A stretch of 64,000 nucleotides of DNA from Chrysoperla carnea (taxonomy: Eukaryota > Arthropoda > Insecta > Neuroptera > Chrysopidae). The stretch lies in contig NC_058337.1 of assembly GCF_905475395.1 (NCBI RefSeq), positions 102,418,368 through 102,482,367 on the forward strand. Direction: 5' to 3'. The position numbers were made by a program, and so were the translations under genes. The stretch's first letter is position 1; every line of letters starts with the position of its first letter. The notes beneath the pieces were generated by a model. The model was given only the letters and a program-made list of their open reading frames with translations. It was not told the DNA's origin and did no database searches. Below are positions 34,506 to 47,260 of the stretch, piece by piece.

Positions 34506-34685
34506 CCTACTCTCATTTTATCGAATGTAGGATAAAATGATTTTTTGCTTAAGTGAGCTTTTGGTTTATATGATTTAAAAAAAATGAATTTCCCTCACTT
34601 AGATAAAAAAAAATTAGTATTTCATTTGATTGTATAGAGATTTAAGAGAATACATTTGATTTCAAAAAAATATTTTCCTTTGTAT

Positions 34686-34822
34686 CTTGCGTTCAATAAA
34701 AATTTGACACTATCTGTACATCATATTAGATATGTTTGGTGATTCAAAAATACACATTTTTAATGTGTGTAGTGCCACCAAATATGTCTGATATATACTG
34801 TCGGATTTTTATTGAACGCAAG
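34686..34822. mobile_element. Short foldback miniature element
   Basis: CTTGCGTTCAATAAAAATTTGACA at the left is matched inverted at the right (ending 34822), and the similarity extends inward through CACCAAATATG, so nearly the whole 137 bases fold as a hairpin. TAT occurs on both flanks (a TA target with one chance base, or a 3-base duplication). Confidence 0.8.
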
Positions 34823-35465
34823 TATATACGAGCGATTTTGTGACACTTTTTTAATGCTATCAAAAAAGCTTTGATCAGGTGCATAACCAAATTGAATAAA
34901 ATAAATACTAGTTGCTAGTTTTAATCAGTAAAAAGTTTCAAAGTAACCATCAGAATTTTCCAAAACTTTAAAATCAAAGATTATTATTATTATATTTAAG
35001 ATTATTTTAAAATATAAAAATATATAAAATAGTTTAAATTTCAAGTTGTTTTAATCCTGCAAAGCAAGTTTATCCAAGAAATAAGATAAACTTGCTGATC
35101 GTGGAAACAAAATATTATGTTTATCAAAATCTTCAAAAGAAGTGGAAAAAAATAACGAACTTTCTTTATTTATTAAACCCATTTCTGAGAAATTTGTTAA
35201 CTAAATTTTAAATTCATAAATTTTCATTAAGAGTGCAGAAGTAAGCGTCTAGTTAACTCTACATATCTAGAAATATTATACAATTTAAATATAAAATGAA
35301 TTGTGTCTAATAAAGCTGCTGCTATTTGAGAATCTAAATAAATTTTTTTCAAGCATATAAAATAAACTATACTCTTTATCTTTTAATAAATACATACAAA
35401 TGTAAACTTACCAATATGAGTTATTGTTTTTTAAAAATATAAAATGGAAAAATTAATTCTAAGAT
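34823..35465. other. Hel25E 3' flank
   Basis: AT-rich. It probably includes the 3' UTR of the helicase gene on the minus strand. No other feature is seen. Confidence 0.4.
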
Positions 35466-38400
35466 TTAACGTCCTTCAACTGCAAAAAAAAAAGAAAAAA
35501 ATTTAAGAATATTTTTAAACAAAGCGATTTAATAACAGATAATATAATTTTAATTATGAATTCAGTGAGAGAGTTAAAAGATCACTTTAATATAATCAAT
35601 GATTTCTTTATATTTCATCATTTTAAAAATATATAATAAAAAAATGGGCTGATGATTTTTTTCTTATTATAAAGAGCCGTATGCAGTATTTAGACAGCCG
35701 GAAATTGAAAAAATATTGAGTAAAAAAAAAAACTTACTGTAAGATGATAAATCAATTTCATCTGGTAATTCAGTTATATTAACGTCAAAACGATCTTGAA
35801 CTTCATTTAAAATTTTCGCATCACCTTCCTCACTAACCAACGTAATAGCTAAACCTTTGGTACCAAAACGACCTGCTCGTGCAACACGATGTAAGTACGT
35901 GTCTGAATCTTCTGGCATATCATAGTTAAATACAATATTTACACGTTCAATATCCATACCACGTCCAAATAAATTTGTTGCAACTAATATACGTTTTTGA
36001 AAGTCTTTAAATTGTTGGTAGCGTGATAAACGTTCTTCTTGATTCATACCACGATGTATACCAATTGCAGGGAAATTTTGTTCTGTTAATAATTGTGATA
36101 ATGCCATACATCGTTGTACTGATTTTACGAATATTACGACCTAAAATTTTTTTATGTAACTTAAATTAATCGTTTAATAAAAATTTAGCTCTTAAATGGA
36201 TTTTTCATCTATGTAATAACACTTCATTTCGACTTTAATATGTCTCTAAAATGGTATCACTTACGTAAGGCCATATTTCAGTCGAAATGAAATATATTTG
36301 AAATGAAATTTCTATAGCAAATAATTTCAACTATGTTACAATTTTTTGTTTTGTTAAGGCGATATGAGGTGAAATATTAACCCATTTTTTTCACAAATTG
36401 TTGCATAAATAATACTCCCTTCTCCCATCACTAAATTTTTCCACTTTTTTTCTACACAATTTATCAATATAAAAGTTTATTTAAATATGACTAGGGCCCC
36501 ACGGCGGCGTAGAATAATGCGAGGCAAGTTTAAGAATGATAAACTATATTCATTGAAGATGTGCAAATGAGAACATAATTGAATAAAAAATTTGAAAATC
36601 ATTTTGCCCGACTCGAAGGAACGAGATATCCGTTGTTCGACACCTTAAAAATTGCAATTCATCTTATTTAAATATCGTACTCAACGAGTTTTCATCAATT
36701 TTAAACTTTCCTAACAACAAAAATATTTAAAATCGTCTAAAACTCCCCGTCAATGCAAATTTTCGTAAAGGAAAAAGGTGAGGCACATCCTTCACAACAA
36801 CCTACCGAATTTCCAGCCGTCCTGAAATGATTGTCATAAGTCATAAGCTAAATCTAGCCCTAGACTCTGAAGTGAGTGTTTAAATAGATACTTGTTCTAA
36901 AAAACTTTTAGTTTAAAAAAAAAAAAGAAGTTGAAGTTGACACAGTGTAACAGAGATTTTTAACCATATATGTTTCCTCTAAATTATCAGGCTTCGCTAA
37001 TCGCTACTTCTTGTTATAGAAATTTCACTCAAAAATGTAAGTACTATAAAAAAAATACCTGATTGAATTCTAATACGTCTAAAAGTTCAAATAATTTTTT
37101 ATTCTTTTCATTTTCCTTTAATTTGACATAATGTTGTTGTAATCCGTGAAGTGTTAATTTGGCTTCATCATCGACATAAACTTCCATGGGCTAAACAGTC
37201 AAAAATAATGTTGAATTACGATATAATTGTACAAATTTTTACCCATAAATATTTAAAAAGTTTAATTAAGGCAATATTAAGTTAATTACTCAAAGTATAT
37301 GAAATATATTAATTGAAATTTTTGATACAGAAAAATTCGTTTATTTATTTTAATTTATATAAAGTTCTCAATAAAGATTTCAATACCAAATACGTAAAAT
37401 GTGTTTGGAAACGCATATTTTTAAATTGTTGGAATTAAAGGCCCACGCTAGTATTGAAACGGGAAAACATGTTTAAGATGATATCTCAATCCGTAAATTA
37501 AAGAAATATTATTTTACCTAAAAAAAGGTTTGCATACTACGCCATTCTCTTAAATTAGTTTAGAAAAGACATTACACTTTATAAACGAATTTTACTGTAA
37601 TTAAAAATCCGTTAATTTAAAATTTTTAGATTACTAATATTAAACTGTCTTTCGTAAGGTTCAAAGCTAATTTGTTACATTTCCATTAAAACAAATAGAA
37701 CATTTTTATAAATAGATTTCAGTAAAATATTAAGAAGCTAAATAAATATACTCTTAAAGCGAAATTTCCTGAAAGTCTTTGTATAAAATTTAATATAGCA
37801 GTCCTGCTATCTCCTAATATTCGCAAGACTTGACCTTTCATATTAGCCTTATTTTATTTTTCAATTAATTCGAATATTAAAATAGTCCAATTACGAAAGA
37901 AATTTCTCTACAAATCTAGTTTTTGCGAATTTTTAAAAATAACAATAATACAAGGTTTTAGAAACAAAGATAATTGGAATGATGACTAAATGTTTTATCT
38001 CTTAGAAATTCTCACTGCACAGACAGAAAACTGAAGTTAGTTTTTGAAAATCTTTAGAAGTATGCAAAATTTGAACGTTTATCCTAATTAAACAAAGAGG
38101 ATGATAATTAATTGTAGAGAGCTTTACTTTGTGGAACTCCATAATTAGGATAGCTTAAAAATAAGCAAAGTAAATTAGAAGTTTTATTTTTCCAAAATCC
38201 TAAAGACGAAGATACTTGAAAAGTATCAAAATTTTACATGAAAGAAGCGGACAACAATATTTGAATGCTTATAAATTCTTCGTTTTTTATTGGATTTCAA
38301 TTCTCAAATTTTGTTATGGTGTCTAGTGTTTTTTTACATTTTTATAGGTAATGTGACAAATTCGATATCAGTCACCTACCCAATTAAAAGAGTAGCATTC

Positions 38401-41400
38401 ACTGATCAGTATTTTAGACAAAATACACGGAAATAAACTACCGAAAAACTTCATTTCTTGCTTATTATTAAAGAGAACGTAGCATTTTTTTGAAGTTTAC
38501 ACTACTTTATTGAAGTCAAATGAGAGCCTTGACTGATTTAATTCCGAGGCAGAGTGTTCTAAGTGTAGGTCGCACTTTTATCATAGTTCTGATTAGAAAA
38601 ATCAGAATTTCTCAATATGTGCCTGGCGCCAGAGCACTCTCCGTACACATTTTATATTAAACTTCGCATATTACCAGAATTCTTCGGAGTGATCTTCCTG
38701 TCAAATATATTTACTAAGATTAATCAAAGCTAATATATCTTGGATGATACTTTCTTAATCTTGGCAATTATAAAATAAATTTGTTCGATCATCTTACTGT
38801 TGTACAATTTTTCAATGCTATTCTGACTGATTTTAAGACAAGTTTTTGTTTGTATCATACTTTGAATAATTAATATAATTAAAAATTGAAAAAAAATGAA
38901 AACAATTTATCTCTTGACGTAATTAAACAAGATGACTACCAACAACGGGTGTAGTCCACAATCATATTTCGGAACATTGTAAAAATAACATCCATTTTCA
39001 ATAAAATTCACTTCCACAAAAGGTGTGGCGGTAGTCTGATCCAAAATGAACAACAAATCAATAATAAAGTTGATAACAATTTGATGGAGAAACAAAATAA
39101 AACATATTTTGTATGAAGAATAATTTTTTTTAACGTTGTTGCGCGAATATTTCCGATATAATTTTGTATACACTGTAGCTCGGCCGAAACAATAAACGAA
39201 AACGTATTAATTTTAGAAAAAATTAAAAACATAAATTAAAAACACAATCTTCAATCTTCTTCTTGCTGCATTCCATCTTCTTTCCATTTGTTGGAAAAGC
39301 CTACACGTTGGGCTACAGTGCTCTAAATGATTTCAGCCCATCCCATTCCCAACAAATTAAAAGACCCGATTGATTTAAATGATTTTTCTTGAAGGATTTT
39401 TATGAGATTGGATGTTTGATTTGATAGGAGATATTAAAAACTCCTTAGAACATGGACGCTCAGGATGTGATTTGGTTGTATTTGTAGTAAATTTGTTGTC
39501 TTATGATTGAGGATTTTTTGATTCGTTCAGGTTGGTGGACACAACACATTTTTTATTACTAGATTAAAGTAAATTGGTATGGGAATTACATCTTGCATGA
39601 ATTTCTTGCAAACAGGACGAATATCTTTGCTGAGCGTAGCCGAGAACATCATTACTTGTTTGTCGTGTGGTGTGTTACGATAAATTTCTTGTACATCACG
39701 TCTCATATCTAAAACAAAACAACATAATTAGTTGATTCGAATGGAAATATTTATAAGTGACTTGGATGTTAGTATTTTTAGAAATATCGACAAATATTTC
39801 TAAAATATATAAATGTTGCAGATTTAAGTATGTATTAAAAATATTAATATTATTATATAAAGATATTATTTTTGGTTTAATGTTTTGTTGTTGAACCCGA
39901 ATTTAGATTTTATGAACAAAATTTCCTGGACCGTTCCAGGATACATTCGCAAAAATAGCGAATTTTTTTAATTTTATAGCTCCCGCAAAAATAGATCTGT
40001 TATAAAATTACCGTGTGTATCTGTGTTTTTGTCTGTGGTATCATAGAACCGATTTATATTTTTTTAAATAACTTGATAAAGGGATTTTGTTTTAAAAATC
40101 GAGGTCTGTTAAGCCTATGGGCTGGAGTAAATTTAATCTTTGTAAATCTGACCCCTTTTAAGTTCTTTTACGAATATTTATATAAAACACTTTTGATTTT
40201 TTAGACTACGATAATAAAATATTTCCAATTCTCGCCATTGACTTCGTGCAAGTGTGGAAATAAGACCTTATATTTAATATTTTTCGCAAAATTTTGAATC
40301 CAGTATTTTCAATGATAAGGAGCCAATAAAAAATTAATAATCGTTCGTCGTAAAATTTCATAAGAATTTATTTTTTATATTTATGAGCATATAAACTGTT
40401 TATTAATTTACTACTACACGCCCCGAAGGAGGCCTATACGACTTTCATAAACGCCCACTTTGTATGAATGCAATGTATTGATCTACAGGTTGTAACCACC
40501 TTTTTGAGATGTGATCCGCGTTTGATGTTTTTGGTATCTACATTTTTTGAAGCGAATTTTTTTATATTTGAAATTAATTGTCAAAAAAAAAGGAAAATGA
40601 AGAAATTCTTTTCATATCAAGCGGATAAATTCGAATATAAATATAATGGTAGGCTTTTGTGACATAATTGAAATTTCTTTGAATGATAGTGGATCCCAAA
40701 AACGAAATATATCGAATCGTATAAAATAAAATTCTTAAAGAGTTTCTCATAGCTACATTAGAAATAATATGAAATAAAAATAATACTAACCTAATAATTC
40801 AAGCATTTTATCACATTCATCCAAAATGAAATGCTTCAAATGTTTCAAATTCAATTTTTTAGCACGTACAAGTGCCAATATTCTTCCTGGTGTTCCAACA
40901 ACAATATGTGGACAACTATTCTTAAGTACTTCTTCATCCTTTTGTATTGGTAGACCGCCAAAAAATACACCAACTTTAATATGATTCAAATATTTTGTAA
41001 AACGTTCATATTCTTTACTAATTTGGAATGCAAGTTCACGTGTATGACACATAACCAACACATATACATGATTCTCTGCTGGTTCTAACTGCTGTAATGT
41101 GGCAAGTACAAATACAGCTGTCTTTCCCATACCAGATTTTGCTTGACATAGGATATCCATGCCAAGCACAGCCTGAGGAATGCATTCATGTTGAACTGAA
41201 AAAGAAAATTTTATTTTAAAATAAAAGAACTACAATTTTTCTGTAAATAAATGGTACGAGAATGATACCCCTCCATAGGTTAGGCTATAAATAAAGTTGC
41301 TAACCGTCCAGAAATTTGCGGGAACATTCAGATCTGAAACTATTCTGATTTATTCCCTCATTTTGTAAAGAAATAAAAAAAATCTCTCCACACGTTCAGT

Positions 41401-44086
41401 CTCTTATAGTTTCGAGTGGACATTATCTGCTTTTCAATTTTAAAATTTAGTTTAAAATGGAAAATACACGATAGTAAATATTTTACTGAAACCACCCAAA
41501 AGAAGTCTATATTATCTATATATATATAAGAAGAGGCTGGCCGGCTGATTCACTGACTGATCGATCAACCATCAACGCAAAGTTGAAACCGCTCAGTTTA
41601 GAAGCGTGAAATTTTGCACAGACTTTCTTTATATGACGAAAGTATGTACTAAGAAGAGATTTTTGGAAATTTATCCCCTAATGAGATTAAATGAGGATTT
41701 AAGGTATTTAATGCAACTAAAAATGTAAAAAATGATATATAAGAAAGGAAGTATCTAAAAACCTTCAACAGGGTGACTAACGATTTAGCTCAGAAAAAAT
41801 CCCAGACATTTCCAGGTTTTCCAAAGATTAATTTTTCCAGACAAATATTAAATCCCTATCCCTATATATAATAAATGGGAAAGTAAGGGTGTTTGTTTGT
41901 TTCTTACGCTTGCAAGCACAACTAATGAATTGATTTGAATGAAACTTGACTCATAAAATTATATTTATTGTTTTGACATTTCATAAAACAGGGTAAAGGA
42001 GATACAATTTATGGACATCTGTTCAAACAAAGTCATACTTTTTATATTTCAAAAAAAATTGAAAACTGTTTGATAAATATACTTTTATCTCGTGTAAAAC
42101 AATCGAAGAAGTGAACTTTTGATTATTAGAAACTGACAAATCGAGGCACGCAGTCTGGTGGTAAAAAAAAAACTATTAATGGGTTACAAGTGTCGAGTAA
42201 ATACATACTGTTTATATTAGCAATAAATTGTTTATAATAAATTATTGATAAATAAAATTAACAAGTGAAAACAAACAATTGACTGAGTTAATTGTTGAAA
42301 TACCATGTATAGACAGTGTTGATGCGCAATCGTTTGTTTTTTTTGACGTCACGTAAATAACAAAAGATATTCACTTTTAAATAGACACACACACAACTGA
42401 TATTCCTATATTAATACATACTATAAAATTTGCACCTAATTAACGCCCTCGTGGGTAAACAGTGATGTTTACAAAAAAATGTTTCGAACAAAAGTTCTTT
42501 TTTTTTTATAAGGAACATTTTTTACATTTAAACTTTTGTTCTATCTCTAACGGTTTACAAGATGGGTCCTACGGACCCAAGACCCAATTGACCTATGATG
42601 CTCATTTACGAACTTGACTTCACTTTTTACGTCCTGAGTACGCTGTAAAAATTTCAGCTCCATATCTTTTTTCGTTTTTGAGTTATCGTGTCCACAGACG
42701 GACGGACGGACAGCCGGAAATGGATTAATTAGGTGATTCTATGAACACCTATACCAAAATTTTTTTCGTAGCATCAATATTTTTAAGCGTTACAAACTTG
42801 TGACGAAACTTAATATACTATGTATATTTCATATATACATGGTATAAAAATGGAACTTGGAAGTTTTACAGAACGTGAATTTTGCAGTTAGAGATTGTAA
42901 GAGTGAAGCAATGTATGTTACTACAAATATTATAATTTCGAAGTTAAATTTGTATAATAATAATAATAATAATTGTATTCAATAGTAAGATTTATAAAAA
43001 TCTTTGTTTTCCAGTTTCCTTCAGGCCCTTAAGTTTGTGATAAGATCACAAAATTATATTTTAATTCGCAACTAGTTCTGTCTGCCGCTTCTCAATGTGA
43101 CTGCCAGGTTTTATCTGGTTATTATAATTATTCTGAAGTTGATGGATTTTGTTTTTGAGTAAACACGCTTCTTGTAATAAACGTTCAAAAAACGCCAACT
43201 TTAAAGCTTTCAGCATAATTTTTACGTAGTTTTCATTAAAGTCTACATTAATTATAAATAAGTTTTCATCATCAAACGACGAATAGAAATCAAAAAATTT
43301 TTTTTAACGTTTTTTTAACTATTACATGGATTTTTTAAGCCACGCTTCCATGTTAGTTCCCAATTGCATATTTATTGAAAAGAAATAGTTTAAAAGATGT
43401 GATATAATCATTTTTACGTAATACAAAAAAAAAATGTTTAACAGTTAGTTTTTAATCCTATTTTCTCTTTATTGATTTATATTTTCTAAGCAATAGTTAA
43501 TGCTTCTACAAAAATTTTTGTAAGAAGTATGTCTGATAACCCTGATTGATCAGATGTCCATAAATTGTATCCCCTTCACCCTGTTTGTTTCATGTTTCAA
43601 ATTTTTTAGTGACTTTCAAATGATCTTTGTCAGTTATTTAAGGACAAAAACGCGGTTGAAGCCGCAGGTAAAAGCTAGTTAAGTGGACTTTATTAAAGGC
43701 ATGGGCAACCCATGGATCACAAAGAGATTTCAAGAAAATACCCGTACACACGGGTACGTTCGAACATTCACTCCGCTTAACATGAAGTATTGAGCTACTC
43801 AATCCTACAAATTATTATAATAAAAAAGATATCTATGACATTAAAGCCGCAAAATTCTTAAAAATAAAAAATATTTACCTTCCGAAGGATGTTCAAAACC
43901 ACAATCAGAAATAGCACGCAGAATTTCTGGTTTCAATAAGAAATCACGAAAGCCGGAACTGTGAATAGATACATATGTACCTTTAACTTCTTTTTTGGTT
44001 TGGCCGTCTACTACGGCATCAGTAACAGTCTGCTCTGGTTGTTCCTCATCTTCATAATCCAAAAGATCATCATTATCGGCCGACAT
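35466..44086 (-). CDS. Hel25E: ATP-dependent RNA helicase UAP56 / DDX39B (Hel25E)
   Basis: This DECD-box helicase acts in spliceosome assembly and, in the TREX complex, in mRNA export from the nucleus. Six coding exons (43879-44086, 40791-41195, 39590-39708, 37059-37190, 35738-36140, 35466-35479) sum in phase to 426 residues, the family length. Seen: acidic N-terminus [16 protein letters not shown]-motif region [14 protein letters not shown], motif [10 protein letters not shown], motif II DECD, motif III SAT, HRGM and motif [12 protein letters not shown]. The last coding exon is only 14 bases and restores the family ending IEGR exactly. A donor at 44296-44306 and an acceptor before 44103 suggest a 5' UTR intron ahead of the start. 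Introns make up about 85% of the gene and host a Helitron. Confidence 0.96.
41517..41690 (+). mobile_element. Helitron-like 5' end, truncated
   Basis: TCTATATATATATAAGAAG followed by GGCTGGCCGG and GAAGCGTGAAATTTTGC has the 5' TC plus TATATA style of the Helitrons in this window. No matching 3' end is found before the next element begins at 41859. It lies in intron 1 of Hel25E. Confidence 0.4.
41859..43678 (+). mobile_element. Non-autonomous Helitron containing a nested 580-base repeat
   Basis: The 5' end A|TCCCTATATATAATAAATG is at 41859. The 3' end at 43678 has the hairpin GCGGTTGAAGCCGC about ten bases before CTAG|T. Both are Helitron signatures. A 31-base subterminal inverted repeat (GATACAATTTATGGACATC near 42006 and inverted near 43560) joins the two sides. 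Copy C of the 580-base repeat (42262-42846) sits inside. No Rep/helicase frame is present. It lies in intron 1 of Hel25E, on the opposite strand. Confidence 0.75.
42262..42846 (-). repeat. 580-base repeat, near-complete copy C
   Basis: On the minus strand it runs from TATACCATG (42846) to TTTTCACTTG (42262), with the same internal blocks as copies A and B, and shares the (TG)n run with copy B. The terminal hairpin TATACTATGTATATTTC / TATATACATGGTATA is clear. Confidence 0.85.
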
Positions 44087-44400
44087 ATTAAATACTTTTA
44101 CACTATGAAACATAAAACAAAATGTATTACATTTCATATCTTAACAGCCACACACAATGCCGGTTTACATACAAAAAATGTTATATAGATAAAGTTCAAC
44201 TTTTATGAATAAGAATTAGTATTTATTTGTTTAAAAAAACATTCAAAATTTAATTTATTTATTTTAAAATTAGATAAAATAATAGCAAATAAGAAATACT
44301 TACAATTACGAAAAATGGCGGTCAAATATTTCACAACGTTGTGACTAGAACGAGGTTTTTCTGCAACTAGCGTCAGTATCAACTATCAACAAGGAAACGG
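44087..44400 (-). promoter_or_regulatory. Hel25E 5' UTR intron and promoter region
   Basis: A splice donor (GTAAGT on the minus strand, near 44300) and an acceptor (TTTCATAG before 44103) would remove a 5' UTR intron of about 195 bases. Just upstream lies AAAATGGCGGTC, a YY1/Pho-like ATGGCGG word common near housekeeping start sites. The start-site position is inferred. Confidence 0.45.
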
Positions 44401-44964
44401 AAACTACTCTATTAAAATAATCAAGCATATGCGCAATATTTTTAAGTAGAAATTTAAATAAATAAAGTTATGTGGGTTATGTAATAAAATAATTTTATAA
44501 TAGTCATTGATAGTTTTATTAATTTTATAATTTTATTTTTAACATTTTTTACATGGAAATCATGAACTTAATTAAAATAAAACAATATTAAGCTACCGAT
44601 TTATTATATATGTGGCTACCATTTTCATCAATGTGCTCTAACGTAGTGAATTTTCAAAGGCTCTAACAGAGGTACACAATGGGAGTGCCAAGGCGCTACA
44701 ATAATATTGGGAGCACCCTAGTGTGTTCTGTGAGCAGCGTATATTATATTGAAGCTTCAATTTTCCTGGCTGAAATCTCAAATATACAATTTCCAATTTA
44801 TTATTATTTATTTTTTCTTATCTAATATTAGTCTCTTAACATTATCTGCCAGACATACTACTGGAGAAAATCTTGCAGGGTAACTAAAATAAAAAAATTT
44901 TTCAAACAAAACAAGTAGGTTTTAAGGTCCGGAATTTGACTTTGACCTTCAAAATCGTCTAAGA
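44401..44964. other. Gene-free DNA upstream of Hel25E
   Basis: AT-rich. I see no gene or recognised repeat before the SINE. Confidence 0.4.
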
Positions 44965-45196
44965 GTCTAAATGGTCGAGCGGTCTAAGGCGCTAAGTCTT
45001 AGAACGTTGGACTATTTAGAAATGGGTTGCGGGTTCGAATCCAGGCAGCGCCAGTGTAAACAATTTATAATTAATGGGAATGCAGAATTGATCACATTGT
45101 CGTCGCTTGGATAAGAACGAAATAACCGACTCCACCCACATTAAAAATGTGGTAAGGCATGCGTCACAAAAACGGAGGAAAACCCCTTTTTTTTTT
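44965..45196 (+). repeat. tRNA-headed SINE, uninterrupted copy
   Basis: The head GTCTAAATGGTCGAGCGGTC resembles the A-box end of a leucine tRNA, and GGTTCGAATCC is a B box, about 60 bases apart, as in a tRNA with a long variable arm. The acceptor and T-stem do not pair well, so it is not a working tRNA. The body has AGCGCCAGTGTAAACAA, TTTATAATTAATGGG, AATTGATCACATTGTCG and CGACTCCACCCACATTA, then AAAACGGAGG, AACCCC and a T-run. These blocks match the split copy at 7455/2620. Confidence 0.8.
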
Positions 45197-46146
45197 CTAA
45201 GAGTCACGGGCTTGTTACTGCCAAGAGATGGGAGAATACTTTAAATTATAATGTTGTTTATAATAAAAAAGGAAACAGCTTTTGTTTGAAGCATTTTTTC
45301 GAGTATTAAGTATAGTTTCGGTAGAAAATTCAGTGCCAAAATAGTGGAATTTCGCTATCAAGTAAAAGAAATGAATAGTTGCAAACGGTAAAATGTTTCC
45401 AAAAACCTTTGTTCTAAAATAAGGAGCGAATTTTTATACGGGAAATACGTCATTTTTAAAGCAAAAAACTTAAAAGATGGTATTTAAGATTATTTTCTAC
45501 GAAAAACTCCGGTCTGATGTATATAATTCAGTGGTGCGTATACAAGCAGATTGCAGAGAACAAATTATTAGTCTATTATAACAATAAAATTTGATGATCA
45601 AACAGCGGGATCAACGAAATATCATATAAAAAAATATAATATTTTTATTTACATATATCCGATATGTATCCTAAAGTTAATATAAAAAAAAAGGCAAAAT
45701 CCAGCTGAGGTTGGGTTGATCTATTACGATAAGGGTTGAGTTAACACGATTTAACCTTTTTTGGTAGCGCGGAGGACAACCCTATACTGGGGAAAAATCA
45801 TCCACATCAGTTTCAGCCCTCTAATTTTTCTTTATTTATTAATCTTAACAAAATTAAGAAAATGATAAGACAAAAACATAACAAACGGATTTTGTGACGT
45901 CATTTTAAAAAGCTTATTCATTTGTAGACACCACACTTTTTTTCGTTTTTCTTCAATGTATTAAGTTTTAATTATCATTTAATTTTGTATTTTACACGTT
46001 CTGCATCATTTCCTTACTGCAATTTTTGAAAAAATACTGGGTACTAAAATAAAAATATGGTAGCAAGGACAAGGTCAGCTGTTACCACTCCTTTATTATT
46101 CACATTCAATTAAAACTTGTGACTTTGACGTTTGATTGTCACTTAA
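45197..46146. other. Gene-free stretch upstream of the Bublin gene
   Basis: No exon is recognised. The promoter of the plus-strand gene at 46147 should lie near the right end. Confidence 0.4.
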
Positions 46147-46479
46147 ATGGAAGACGAAATGGTTTCAGAATCAATTCCAAATAATAAGGAATCGGATTCA
46201 GACGTTGAAATGGAAAATGAAGAAGAGGAAGATGATATAGACTCTGAAGGTATAATTGTAGGTTTTAAAAATTACTCACATCTATAAAAATTTGTTTCAT
46301 TTTTAGAGTATGTCGCCTTGAATGATAAAATTGACGAATTAAACGATGCATTGGACTCAATTGAGAAGAAAAACGATGACATACATGCACAATTACTTGA
46401 GCTACTAGAATACAGTAAACAATTTCGAAAAGAAATTAAAGAACGCGTTTCAGATAATAATGAAGCTGAAACAAAGTGA
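46147..46479 (+). CDS. Bbln: Bublin coiled-coil protein homologue (UPF0184 / C9orf16)
   Basis: Two exons (46147-46249 and 46307-46479), separated by a 57-base GT-AG intron, encode 91 residues. The first third is acidic (EEEEDDIDSE). The rest is a coiled coil, EYVALNDKIDELNDALDSIE, then KKNDDIHAQLLELLEYSKQF. This lines up closely with human BBLN (EYAAINSMLDQINSCLDHLE, EKNDHLHARLQELLESN). The worm homologue bbln-1 is a small coiled-coil protein that keeps intermediate filaments ordered at the intestinal lumen. Insects lack cytoplasmic intermediate filaments of that kind, so the role here is open. Start: first ATG in frame with good context. AATAAA lies at 46565. It is head to head with Hel25E, 2 kb apart. 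Confidence 0.88.
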
Positions 46480-46851
46480 AGGACAGTTTTTGTTGTTATT
46501 GTAAATATAAGAATGTTTTGGGGAATATTTGTTGTATAAATGAAATTATTGGTTTATAAAATTGAATAAAAGTGTTTATGTTGATTGTATTATATTAAAA
46601 AATGGTAAAATAAAATATATTTAATACAAAAAACTAAAGTTTTTCAACATTTATAACAAAACTTGATTAACTTCTTTATTTCTTATCAAGTGCAGATTGA
46701 ATGGAAGTATTAAACAAGATGAACAAAACTAAAAAATTATTATTAGTTTGGTAATTATTATTTTTAAACATTTAACAGTGTTAAGTACTCTGCGTAGGTG
46801 TCAAAAATTTCAAAAAATAACTTATCTCCGCAGCATATATATGTCACCGTA
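46480..46851. other. Bublin gene 3' flank
   Basis: This contains the AATAAA at 46565 and AT-rich DNA. Nothing else is seen. Confidence 0.4.
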
Positions 46852-47035
46852 ACATTGTAAATTTAGCTTCCAAAAAAGAACCAAAAACCACCCCAACCTG
46901 TGATAACTCGACCTAGATCAACTAAACCAAACCCAATGAGTTGAATTTTTGTAGATAGATGCTGAGATAACGCAAATTGGAATGGTTTTTGGTAGCCCGT
47001 TTACAATCTGACAGGAATTACAATATTACGGTGAC
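46852..47035. mobile_element. Small inverted-repeat element
   Basis: GTCACCGTAACATTGTAA near the left end is matched inverted by TTACAATATTACGGTGAC at the right end, about 180 bases apart. There is no coding content. The family is unknown. Confidence 0.5.
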
Positions 47036-47260
47036 AACACTGCATTTGAGACGAAGGCTGGAGCTTCATTAGTTACGGTGGATGCATGTATTCCACTAAA
47101 CGATCTAGAACCATTTCTTGGAGTATCACAACGCACAATAAAAACTAAAATAAATAATGGGTTGTACTCGAATCCGACTGCTATTGAGAAAAATGGTTTT
47201 CATGGAACAATACTTACAACACCGGAAAAATCACTCGAGGATACCAACTAGTCTGCTCGA
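47036..47260 (+). pseudogene. Unrecognised coding-like fragment
   Basis: From about 47088 to 47250 one plus-strand frame stays open and reads like real protein: CIPLNDLEPFLGVSQRTIKT followed by KINNGLYSNPTAIEKNG. It starts without an ATG and ends in TAG at 47251. I do not recognise it. It could be an exon remnant or part of a transposase. Confidence 0.25.

Noticed and set aside
38907-39232. Minus-strand frames of 74 and 88 codons in a Hel25E intron
   Set aside because: Random-looking AT-rich translation and no resemblance to a known domain.
44965-45055. Functional leucine tRNA
   Set aside because: The A- and B-box words are present but the acceptor and T stems do not pair, and the downstream SINE body shows it is a retroposon head.
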